Shown piece after piece: positions 50,753 through 64,000 of a DNA stretch of 64,000 bases; position 1 is the stretch's first letter, and every line of letters begins with the position of its first letter. The DNA is from Cynocephalus volans (lineage: Eukaryota; Chordata; Mammalia; Dermoptera; Cynocephalidae). Below the pieces are notes generated by a model, which was not told the DNA's origin, searched no databases, and saw only the letters and a program-made list of their open reading frames with translations. The stretch is taken from positions 160,309,869 through 160,373,868 of the forward strand of contig NC_084463.1 of assembly GCF_027409185.1 (NCBI RefSeq), read 5' to 3'. The position numbers and the translations under genes are program-made.

Positions 50753-53700
50753 TCATTCAATCAGGAGATCAAACTGCTCAGCAGCTTCAAACTCGGCATT
50801 CATGGCCGCAGCCCACTCATCCAGCTCCGATTTCTGGAGGAAGAGAAAGGGAGGCAGGTGAGTGGGGAGGTGGACACATTGGCCGGGACATCTCACCCAC
50901 ACCCTGCAGGTGCTGCCTTTCCCCAAAAAGAGCCAGAGCTGAGCCTCAGCCCTGCACATTTCCCAGTGTCTATGGCGTGATGGCAGAGAAAAGTCCCTGC
51001 CCCTCACTCACCAGGATCTCCGGGACCTTCTTCTTCTTTCGTTTCTCTTTCATGACTGGGGGGGAGATTCCAGGAAGAGTTGTGTCTGGGGCCCAAGGTT
51101 TTGCAGGGGCCCTGGGGACCTCGATTAACTTTGAACACACTACAGGTGAGACTCCAGACAAGTCTTCTGCCCCTAGCAGCCCCTCAAAGCCAAAGCAGGA
51201 CCGGCGGCCTGGGGTGGAGGTGGAGGCAGAGCCAAGGGTCTCTAGCCGGCTGTAGGATCGCCTGACTTTCTTAGACATTTCCAAGTCTCTAGCATCTGGG
51301 TCTCCTTCCTTGGAGTTGGACTTGATGTTCAGGTTGTGCACAGGAGTGGTGGCTGGGGTGACAGGGATACTACATGTCTTGAAAAGATCCTCTTTAGTAG
51401 GCTCCTTCCTAGGAGGGTTGTTTTCTTTCTCTAATAAAAAACCAATCTGCACCAGGACAGAAGAAAGAATGCCTCGCTGTTACTTAGCTGGACTACTTAA
51501 TTCCAGAAAGGTCCAAGAAGATTTAGCGTGGAAAAAAGGACTCATGAGACACTTTTAAAAACGAAAGAGACAAATCAGACCCTGAAACAGGTGTGGGGAG
51601 AAGAAAACGATCTGTCATTGCTTCTGAGGAGTCTGCTTTTGTAATGCAAGACTTGCTACCATCTGCTGGTACTGTTGGCTATTTCCCAAACGTGCCTGGT
51701 ATTCAGCCCCCTCTGTAACTGACGCAAGCCCCTACTGTGGGTCCTCTAGACCAGCTCAACAACCTAACTGCTCTCCGTGCTTCCACCCCTTCCCTCTACA
51801 TCCATGTGCCACACGGCTGATGATAACTGTTCTAAAATGTCCATAAGGATTTATTGGTCACCTGTCTTGTGCCAGTCACTGTTCTGAGAGTACAGCACAG
51901 AATAAAACAGGGAAAACCCCTGCTGCCATGGAGCTTCCATTCTAGTGGGGGAAAACAGACCATAAGGAAACTATGTAAAATGGGAGAGGTATTAAGTGCT
52001 ACAGGAAAAACTGAATAGGATAGTGTACTGGGAGTGGGTGGGAATTTTAAGTAGGTGAAGGTCAATCAGTATAGAACTCACTGAGAAGGTGACATTCGAG
52101 GTACAACTTGGAGGAAGTGTGTCACGTGGACAGCTGGAGGAAAAGTGTTCTAGACAGTGGGAACAGAAGGTGCAAAAGCCCTGAGGCAAAAGTGTGCCAG
52201 GCAGGGTCAAGGAACAAGAGGCCAGTGTGGCTGAAGTGTGAAATAAGGGGAAAGGAACTGGAGGAGGTTTGAGAAGTGACGGGGGGTGAGGGTTGGTGTT
52301 ACAGGGAGCTCTGTAGGCCACTGTAAGAGTGTGTTGCTCTGAAAAACCAAGGGGGCCATCGGAGACCGGCCCGTGGCTCACTCGGGAGAGTGTGGTACTG
52401 ATAACACCAAGGCCACGGGTTCGGATCCTATATAGGGATGGCTGGGTAGTTCACTGGCTGAGTGTGATGCTTACAACACCAAGCCAAGGGTTAAGATCCC
52501 CTTACTGGTCATCTCTTTTTTTAAAAAAAGGAGGCCACAGTAAAATTGTGAACAGAAAAGGCTTAATTTGACACATGCATTTAGAGGTTCGTGTGTTGGC
52601 TCCTCATAATTCCACTCTCAGATGAAATGCTGCTTCCTCAGGGAGGCTGTCCCTTACCATGGAATCCAGACCAGCCCTTCCTCACCTCTGCTAGTTATTC
52701 TGTCACCATGACTTCTTTCTTTTATTTCTTGTATGTCACTATCTGATTTTGGCTTATTCAGCAGTTGACTCTGTCACCCATCTATAATGTGAGCTTCATG
52801 ACAGCAGGGGTCTTCATCAGCCTGGCTGACCCCACCTATGCCCAGCTCCTATAGCAGAGCCCTGCACGTCACAGGTGCTCGATAAGTACTCACTAAATTA
52901 GTGTACCTGAAACTTGACACTGAGCTTTCTGGCAGCCAGGACAAGGAAGGGAACAGGACAAATTCAAGGATTCTTGTGGTCTAATACAAGGTTATTAAGG
53001 GAGGCATTTCCTGGCTACAAGCTCTGGAGAATCTGTGCCACAGGTCTTAGTAAAAGGGATGCTGAACAGAATGGGGGTCACCCATGATGACTGCTTCTTC
53101 ATATCCTACAGCCAAGCAGCCACCCAGGTTCTGGAAGCTTAGTCCTGATCAATGTCTCATGAATTTACCAACCAACAAGAATGAGTGGCTACTGATGGGA
53201 GGCAGAAGTCCCTGCGCTCAAGGCACCTATATTCTTAGAGGGGAGAGAAAGACATCAAACATGCAAGCAAACACACTATCAGATACTGATAAGGCCTAAG
53301 GAGAATTACAAAGAAATGTGACAGTGTGACAGTGATTGGGTAAGAGTGGTCAGGGAAAGCCTGAAAAGGAGGTTCCCTTTGAGCCCTGTTCTGTAATGGG
53401 ACAGTCATGTGGAGGGGGTAGGGAATCACCTTGTCATTCCCTTGGTTTAGGCCCTCACCATCTCGCTTCAGGACTCCTGGACTTCAAGTCCTCCCATCTG
53501 GTGTTGCGGCCCCAGGACAGCCTTTTTTCAACCCATTTTCCACACAGTCTCCAGAGAGATCTTTCTAAAACACTTAAGCTTGACTCAGTCACTCAGAGCT
53601 GCTTAAAACTCTCCAAAGTCTGCCTACAGACCAAACGATGAAGGCCAAGATCCTGAGCATTGCTTTTGTGCCTCATCAGAATCTGCCCTGGCTTAGCGTG

Positions 53701-55220
53701 CTCCCTCCCCTGACAAAGTCAACTGCAGACACACCAAACAAGCTGCTGATCCCCAAACCTCATGATTTTTCTTTGGACTTCAGATGGCTTGCCTGGAATG
53801 CTCCCTCCCCTGACAAAGTCAACTGCAGACACACCAAACAAGCTGCTGATCCCCAAACCTCATGATTTTTCTTTGGACTTCCATGGCTTGCCTGGAATAC
53901 CCCTATTTATCTTTAAAGACTCAGTTTAAATGTTTCTTCTTGAGCATCATGCATTGCACACAGGTAATGATATTCAACGCTGTCCTCCACAGATATGTTT
54001 CAATTTAAAAAAAAGGAACATCACACACACAAATTTCTTCTGTGAAACATTCCCTGAGCCATGTGGTCTGGGTTAGGTACTATCATAGCATCTAGTATTT
54101 CCTTAGTGCAGCCCTCAGCACACTATGTTGTAATCACTTGGTCATCTGTCTTTCTCCCCATTTGACTGTAAGCCCCACGAACTCCTCAAAGGCAGTTAGC
54201 ATTTCTCATTCATTGTATCTTCAAGTTTTCTACTAATAAAACATCCTTGATAATAACATCTGCTAAAACTGTAAAAAGATCATACACGGAACTTATCTTA
54301 CAATAACCATAAATAAAAACCAAGGACAAAATAGATTAGAAAGAAGACAGAATAGTTAGGACACAGCTCAACTTTTAAAGGAAGCGCTAAGAAAAATGAT
54401 AGAAATATACAGGGCACAAAGAGCTAAATGTATTAAGTCTGCAGGGAGAAATCAAGACTGGCAATGCATGCCGGTGTCCAAAGGCAAACATTCAGAATAC
54501 TGCAAAACACCTCCGCGGGCTGATGTGAGCAGCCAGTATGCCCTGCCCCAACTCTCTAGCATGACCTGGATTCCACTCAACTACGCAGATGAAAAAGAAC
54601 TCACCCTGGGGCTCCTGCGAGGCGAGCGGACAGCTGGGATCTGTGGGGACAATACCGATTGATCACACAGCCAGCTCCCCGTTTTGAACCCCCACCAACA
54701 ACCCCCTTCTTAGCCCTCACCTCTGCAGCATGGGCCACGATCTTCTTCAAGACAATGGGCTTTCTGACTGGAGGAGTCGCGTGAGGTGCCTGGAGAAGAG
54801 GGGTGAACGTGAGCTCTCCATTACTCCAGGGGCCTCTAGAAAAGGGACCGAGAAACCCGGGCTCACCTGAGGCCAGATTTGAGGAAGGATCCTCGGGAGT
54901 TCAGAGCCTGATTTCCTATGGGACCTCCGCCGAGACTCAGTCGGGGATGGGGTTCTGGGCCCTGGAAAAAGAAAAAAGTTAGGAGAGGTAGACGACTGTA
55001 GGCCCTAGAGTTTAGAGAATGGGTTCTGGAGAGAGCGAGAGATTTCCAAACAAGCCCGTTGGGCGCGCCTTCCCAGGGAGAAGAGCCTCCAGCGGCGATG
55101 GCGGGGGGAGGGCCTTCGCGGGCTGCGTCCCCCAAGAGGCTCGGCCCCCTCTCTCCCGCGCGCGCTCCGCTCACCAGAGCGCTGAGCGGTCCCTTCGGAC
55201 CGCGTTCGCCTCCCAGACAT
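50753..55220 (-). CDS. CDCA5: CDCA5 (sororin), cohesin protector
   Basis: Six coding exons: 55175-55220, 54867-54961, 54721-54789, 54605-54640, 51012-51446 and 50753-50833 (TGA 50753-50755). They make 253 residues; human has 252. Exon 54605-54640 is only 36 bases (IPAVRSPRRSPR) but has clean GT-AG borders. Seen motifs: a KEN degron (89-91, LEKENNPP), the FGF motif (167-169, SCFGFEGL) that contacts PDS5, and the conserved C-terminal sororin domain (LDEWAAAMNAEFEAAEQFDL). The family binds PDS5 on acetylated cohesin from S phase, blocks WAPL and is released in mitosis; APC/C-CDH1 destroys it through KEN. It shares a CpG-island promoter with ZFPL1 and carries a CDE/CHR-like cell-cycle element upstream. 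Confidence 0.96.
51840..52240. repeat. old interspersed repeat in CDCA5 intron 4
   Basis: Familiar mammalian repeat order (TTGTGCCAGTCACTGTTCTG, CATGGAGCTTCCATTCTAGT, GAAGGTGACATTCGAGGTAC). I cannot name the family. A related piece is at 47750-48080. Confidence 0.5.
52364..52530 (+). mobile_element. CYN SINE dimer
   Basis: Sense dimer in CDCA5 intron 4, opposite to the gene. Confidence 0.86.
52580..52910 (+). repeat. L2 remnant
   Basis: L2-like 3' end: TTCCTCAGGGAGGCTGTCCC, TAATGTGAGCTTCATGACAG, CACAGGTGCTCGATAAGTAC. Confidence 0.7.
53465..54245 (+). repeat. L2 remnant with internal duplication
   Basis: L2-like blocks (GAGATCTTTCTAAAACACTT, CTGTAAGCCCCACGAACTCC) frame a 100-bp tandem duplication at 53700-53898. 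Confidence 0.6.
53700..53898. repeat. 100-bp tandem duplication
   Basis: Unit from GCTCCCTCCCCTGACAAAGT to GGCTTGCCTGGAAT occurs at 53700-53799 and 53800-53898. The only difference seen is at CTTCAGATGG versus CTTCCATGG. Confidence 0.97.
54246..54604. other. unassigned CDCA5 intron 4 sequence
   Basis: A-rich and without recognisable repeat, next to the 36-base exon. Confidence 0.45.
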
Positions 55221-55700
55221 ATCTAGTCTCGGTCTCGACCTACTCCGCCGCCGCCGCCCCGGGCTCGTGCCAACCGGGAGGGCCGTCTGCAGCAGGAACC
55301 TTTCGAATTACCCGCCCTGCTAGGGAGGAAGCGGAAGTGACGAAGGTGGGCGGGCCACTACGCTCGGATTTCCCCCTTCCTCCCCCTCCTTTCCGTCCAG
55401 CAGAGGCGTGGCCCTGTGGCGTGGTGGCGTCATCAGCGCGCGCCGCACCCGGAAGAGACGTGGCAGCGGAGGGATAATTGGAGCGGCCGGCGCTGGACAG
55501 AGCCGAGCGGGAAGTCTCGGTGAGCGCAGTTTCTGTCCTTCCGCGCCTCGAACCACCGCTCGCGCCAGTCGGGACCGGTGCCGCGGCGGATCAGTAACAC
55601 GGAGAGTGGGGTCTGTAGAGAAGGGGCGGGGCTTGGAGGGGGTGGGGCTCAGGAGGAGCCCTGGAGGCGGGGCCGGTGGTATCTGGGAGTTGCTGGTGGA
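55050..55700. promoter_or_regulatory. CpG-island bidirectional promoter of CDCA5 and ZFPL1
   Basis: Dense in CpG. CDCA5 starts translation at 55220 on the minus strand. ZFPL1 has a probable untranslated exon ending at 55519 (GAAGTCTCG|GTGAGC) on the plus strand. ETS-like sites are at 55331-55340 (GCGGAAGTGA, continuing CG) and near 55449 (CCGGAAGA). No TATA box. Confidence 0.85.
55302..55316 (-). promoter_or_regulatory. CDE/CHR-like cell-cycle element of CDCA5
   Basis: On the minus strand the sequence is GGCGG-GTAA-TTCGAA: a CDE-type GGCGG, exactly four bases, then a CHR-type TTCGAA. That spacing is typical of genes repressed by DREAM outside G2/M. It is 82-96 bases above the CDCA5 start codon. 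Confidence 0.65.
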
Positions 55701-55929
55701 GGATCTTGGCAGGGGGAGGGATCCGGGAGGAATGAGGGGTCGCCAGAGGCGAGATCTGTGCGTGGGGCGTGGCCCGGCATGAGGAGGGACGGTGGGCTGG
55801 AATTTGTGGTTGGGGTGAATATGAGAGGTGTCTGGGAGAGTTGAGTGGACACGAACTGGGCTGGTGAGAGCGTAGTGGCAGTCACCAGAACCTGGCTTCC
55901 TACTAAGTCAGGCCCCTTACCCAGGGTAG

Positions 55930-59500
<3,571 letters not shown>

Positions 59501-59752
59501 GCCCTAGCTTGAGGCTGGGCCAGCCTAGCACCTGGGATCTTGAAGAGGGGAGGCCGGGAGGCCTGGGGGCTCTTCGTCTCCGCTCCCCTCCCTCAAGCCT
59601 GAGACACTAAGATCCCAGGCCCAGAGCCGAGTCCACCAGAGTGGCTGCAGGCTGGGCCTGGAGTCCCTGTGGGTCAAGCATTTGTCCTGATCTGCTTCTC
59701 CCTGGATCTCCAGTCTCCCACCCTTTACCCCACAAAGGAGCTGGCAGGTGGA

Positions 59753-59758
59753 AATAAA
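59753..59758 (+). terminator. ZFPL1 poly(A) signal
   Basis: AATAAA in GGAAATAAATAAC, 253 bases after the ZFPL1 stop. Confidence 0.85.
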
Positions 59759-59766
59759 TAACACAC

Positions 59767-59772
59767 TTTATT
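59767..59772 (-). terminator. TMEM262 poly(A) signal
   Basis: TTTATT on plus is AATAAA on minus, 61 bases after the TMEM262 stop and only 8 bases from the opposed ZFPL1 signal. Confidence 0.75.
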
Positions 59773-59832
59773 AAAACACCCGGAGCAGCCTTTTCCTTCT
59801 CCTTATTCAGCCCTGTCCCCAGTCCCCAGGCC

Positions 59833-60425
<593 letters not shown>

Positions 60426-61675
60426 TCAAGTCACAGGGGAGCTTGTGCAAGCGGGCCTAGCCCAGGGCAAGCCGCTGACCCTTCCAGTTCTAGAGTGCCC
60501 TGTCTGGCATAGCAGTGGGATTCTAGAAACAGGAGGACATTGGAGGGACAAGATTCTAGAACACAGGCTGATTCCAGCCAGTATAGGCGCGTTTCATCGG
60601 TGAAGGGGGTGCTTTGAATTGCTGAGGAGTGGGTAAAAGGTACAGACCAGTGAGGGCTCATGGTGCTGAAGGGAGCAGCCCTCATCCTCCCACCTTTCAC
60701 TCTGCATCTTGTGCGTGTCTCAACAGTCCCCCAGAGGAGGTAGTGGGGACACATTCTACACGTGAAGAACTGGGGCTCAGAAAAGGTGAGGGCACCTTCT
60801 AGGTCCACAGCAAGTCTTAGGCAGATGAGAAATTAGGACCCAGATGTGCAGCTGGAAGGCATGCCCAGGTGAGGGGAGGCCTGGGCTGGATCCCTGGTTC
60901 CAAGTATTTGCTCAGCCCCAATGGGGAGCAGCTAAGGGAAGGGGCAGCCGATGCTCCACAGCTGTCCTGGTACCTTCCTCATCCTGCCCCCCCAGCCCAG
61001 GTGTGGCGTAGAGAGCATCTGGCTTCTCCATCCTCTCCCAGGTGTTCTCCCAGGACCTGATGTGACTAGTGCTCCCCTTTCTGCCACTTTCAGGTGCTCA
61101 GCATTTTCACACTCATCACCCCGGTCATTCCAAGTCCCGTGAGAAAGCTGGGACTGGGAGCATTAATCTTATTTTTCACTCGTGTCTGAGGCACAGAAAG
61201 GGATTGTCTTACTCAGGCTTTCACAGCCAGTGAGTGGGGGAGTCATTACTGAAACTAAGATCTGATTCTACCCGAGGCCATGTGGAACAAGCAGGGATGG
61301 ATGCCAGCCACGAAGAAACAATTGTCTCCATACATGCAAGAGGTGAGAACACCAGGGTGTCAGCAAAGCAAGCCAGAAAAACAGCCAGAGATGGTGTGGA
61401 GGGCCTCGCAAGCTCCCAGGGATTGAAGCAGGAGATGAGGAGGGAGGAGAGGATTTGACGTTGAACTCAGCCGCTCCATTTCCTCCTGCCCAACTGTGTG
61501 CCCCAAAAGTTAGGTCCCAGGCAGGCCAAGACCTGAAGTCAGCCTCTGAGTAGGATTAGAGCCTGTACCCACCATCCGTGTTTACTTAGTCTGTCATAAG
61601 TCATAAAAGTTCCTTAGAGCCCACTGTTGAAACAACTGCTTGCTCCTCAGTTCTCATTTGAATACAAATGAGTTG

Positions 61676-61786
61676 ATGTTTTTTTGTGGGGGGGGGGGGT
61701 TGGCGGCTGGCCAGTACAGGGATCCGAATCCCTGATCTTGGTGTTACAAGGCTGTGCTCTAACCAACTGAGCTAACCGGCCAGCCC
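61676..61786 (-). mobile_element. CYN SINE monomer
   Basis: Antisense monomer with a G-run and GGCGGCTGGCCAGTACAGGG, ending ACCGGCCAGCCC. Confidence 0.85.
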
Positions 61787-62295
61787 GGTTAGCTTTTATA
61801 TATGAAAGTTCCTAGCTCAATCCATTTAAAAAATTATCCAAGCAATATATGAATACATTCTTATAAAGATTTGTGTAATACAAATCCAAGCATACAGAGG
61901 AAGACGTCACAGTCTCTCTCCTGTACCCCAACTCCTACAGAGGTAGCCCTTTCACCAGGTGGGTGAATTGGCATCTTTTGGGTCCCTTCTTTATGTAACC
62001 TCATACACCTAGATGTACATATACATGCATAACTTTTAGTACATTTTTAGAAATCATACCATATGTATTGTCAAAGTACAATTCTCAAAAAGTTAAAAAC
62101 ATGACATCTAAATATAGAATGAACATGTAACTAAGATTTATTAACTCATCAGTGAGGGGGGGTTTTCAGGAAGATGGTAATGCACCTTGAGGAGATGAAT
62201 ATGGATAGGCAATTAAAGAGGAATGTTAGAATATGCTTACTAGGTTAGATACAAAACTGGCTGCTGTCCTTCAGAACAGTGAAAACTATAACCTT

Positions 62296-62395
62296 GCCTG
62301 GCTGGTTAGCTCAGTTGGTTAGAGCACAGCTTTGTAACACCAGCGTCTAAGGGTTCGGGTCCCCGTACCTGTCAGCTGCCCAAAACACACACAAA
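62296..62395 (+). mobile_element. CYN SINE monomer
   Basis: Sense monomer closest here to a tRNA body (GGTTAGCTCAGTTGGTTAGA). TATAACCTTG flanks both sides. Confidence 0.87.
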
Positions 62396-62644
62396 AATTA
62401 TAACCTTGGAGATTACTTTTTCTACTGGATACAAATGTTTTTCATCTCTCCTGGATAGCATCTACTTGTCATTTCAGAGCCTATTTACCTTGATAGTAAA
62501 CAGCAAAATCAAACAGCTGTATAATTAAATAATCCCTGGGTGGGCTTATGAAACAATGCCCCAGTATGACATTGAAGGGACCTGCATACAATCTTGAACT
62601 TCCAGTTTTTGGATAACTTAACAGTATTCTGCAATTTTCTTTCT

Positions 62645-62700
62645 TTCTTTCTTTTTTTGAAATATGACTGGTAAAGGGATCTTAACCCTTGACTTGGTGT
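62645..62700 (-). mobile_element. CYN SINE fragment
   Basis: Only the right-monomer tail is left (GGGATCTTAACCCTTGACTT). Confidence 0.65.
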
Positions 62701-62779
62701 ATAATCTTAAGATTATAGTTTCATAGGCTGAAGTCTTCATGTGTATTTTTCACAGTTTCTGAACATCTCATTGATTCTG

Positions 62780-63190
62780 AGGTCAGCACACTTTTTCTCT
62801 AAAAGACCAGATAGAGGGCCGGCCCATGGCTCACTTGGGAGAGTGTGGTGCTGATAACACCAAGTCAAGGATTAAGATCCCCTTACCGGTCATCTTTTTT
62901 TAAAAAATAAAAGACCAGATAATAAACGTTTTAGGTTTTGTAGGCCATACCGCCTTTATGGCAACTGCTTAACTCTGCTATCTAGTGGGAAAGCAGCCAT
63001 AAATAATGCATTCACAAATGGGCGTGGCTGTGTTCCATTGAAACTTTACTTATGCACACTGAAACATGAATTTCATATAATTTTTAAATATCATAAAGTG
63101 TAATTAAAAAGAAATAATTTAAACATGAAAAAACCATTCTAGCTCCCAGGCCATATGAAATGTTTGTCCTGCAGGACCGCTGGCAAAGAA
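62780..63190 (+). mobile_element. hAT-type DNA transposon remnant with SINE inside
   Basis: Starts AGGTCAGCACACTTTTTCTC and runs through GGCGTGGCTGTGTTCCATTG to a CCGCTGGCAAAG end. A CYN copy interrupts it at 62817-62918. Same family as 8650-8968. Confidence 0.7.
62817..62918 (+). mobile_element. CYN SINE, shortened dimer, inside hAT remnant
   Basis: Head and tail joined, 3' A-rich tail. AAAAGACCAGATA flanks both ends, which are parts of the hAT element. Confidence 0.9.
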
Positions 63191-63523
63191 TAATAAAAGG
63201 GTCCCTACCAGCCCATCATAAGCAATGTTTCAAGGATCACATTGATGAAGTTTTTTTCTCCTTTCCTTCCATTCCAACTCACTGTGTCTCATTCTGAACT
63301 CCGAGTCGTTCCCTCTCCTCTTGAACTTTTCACCTCTATGAACAGCTGCACCTTTGTCCAAGTCAGAAACCTGGGAATTATACTCAGCATTTCCACCCAA
63401 CCCTTCACTTAACACATCCCACTAGTCATTTAAGATCTGTTGAGTCTGTCTTCTCAGCACGACATAATAGTCAAATTTAAGTGTACCCCAGAACTACGTG
63501 GGGACTATTTTAAAAGAAGCTTG

Positions 63524-63610
63524 GAGGACCGGCGTGGCTCACTTGGGAGAGCGTGGTGCTGACAACACCAAGTCAAGGGCTAAGATCCCCGGTCATCTTT
63601 TTTTTAAAAA
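63524..63610 (+). mobile_element. CYN SINE fragment
   Basis: Shortened copy with the end GATCCCCGGTCATCTTT. Confidence 0.7.
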
Positions 63611-64000
63611 ATTTAATTTAATTTTATTTATTGAATCAAAATTGATTATACATTTTTGGGGGTTGAACATTGAGATATGTTGAAATCAATATTACTAGCA
63701 TATATATTGTTACAAATCGTAATTATTCTTTATGCCCCTTGTTCAATCTTTTCCCTTCCTCATTCCCTCCCTTTCCCCCCTCTAATTGCCCTAGATTTCT
63801 TCTCTCCTTCTGAAAGAATCATGGTTACTCTGTTAACTTGTTGCCTAGATGATCTGTCCAATGCTGAGAGATGCGATCAGGTCCCCCAATATTATCATAG
63901 AGCAGATGCTTCTTCTGTCACTCTGGAATGAGCTTTGTGGAGAGACATTTTCTTTTCTTTGTCTCTTCTGGTGACTCTCCTTGTGTGAATGCACTCCAGT
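63608..64000 (-). mobile_element. LINE-1 fragment with internal deletion
   Basis: Antisense 3' UTR (63608 to about 63830) is followed directly by antisense ORF2 endonuclease-region sequence (GCCTAGATGATCTGTCCAAT), which matches the full-length copy near 34845. The DNA between is missing. It continues beyond the window. Confidence 0.75.

Noticed and set aside
62296-62395. tRNA-Ile gene
   Set aside because: The body resembles tRNA-Ile but has an A-rich tail, target duplication and changed stems: a SINE.

Overview
The window is vertebrate nuclear DNA from a placental mammal. It holds split genes with GT-AG introns, CpG-island promoters, poly(A) signals, LINE-1, L2/MIR remnants and a very dense set of tRNA-Ile-like SINEs. 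About 37 SINE pieces occur as monomers, as dimers (left part beginning GGGCCGGCCCGTGGCTCAC, right part ending ACCGGTCATCTTT) and as a third GC-rich form. I know this pattern from colugo (Dermoptera) CYN SINEs, so the likely source is a colugo such as Galeopterus. The species call is an inference. The gene order SNX15 > SAC3D1 > < NAALADL1 ... < CDCA5 | ZFPL1 > < TMEM262 is that of human 11q13.1.

Layout: 1-8.5 kb is SNX15 (plus strand; first coding exon lies left of the window). 9.1-11.75 kb is SAC3D1 behind a CpG island. 12.2-24.1 kb is NAALADL1 on the minus strand, rebuilt here as 18 exons and 740 codons. 24.1-39.7 kb is repeat-rich intergenic DNA with a full-length LINE-1 (31.2-37.4 kb, 17-bp target duplication, one frameshift in ORF2). 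39.7-42.2 kb holds a gene I do not recognise: six minus-strand exons with matching phases encode a 190-residue coiled-coil protein that ends before an AATAAA signal. 42.2-49.1 kb is repeats. 49.1-55.2 kb is CDCA5 (sororin), sharing a CpG-island promoter with ZFPL1 (55.5-59.8 kb). TMEM262 (59.77-60.4 kb, minus) meets ZFPL1 tail to tail. 60.4-64 kb is repeat-rich, before the expected VPS51.

The known genes do unrelated jobs: endosomal sorting (SNX15), a SAC3-domain protein (SAC3D1), a type II membrane peptidase (NAALADL1), cohesin protection in mitosis (CDCA5), Golgi structure (ZFPL1) and the sperm CatSper channel complex (TMEM262). All six have complete reading frames within the window (SNX15 from residue 34), with lengths equal or nearly equal to human. 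The best candidate for something undescribed is the coiled-coil gene between NAALADL1 and CDCA5, whose core is four exact 7-residue heptads encoded by a 4 x 21-bp repeat. Exon coordinates were read by eye from splice signals, phase and recalled human proteins; no alignment was run.
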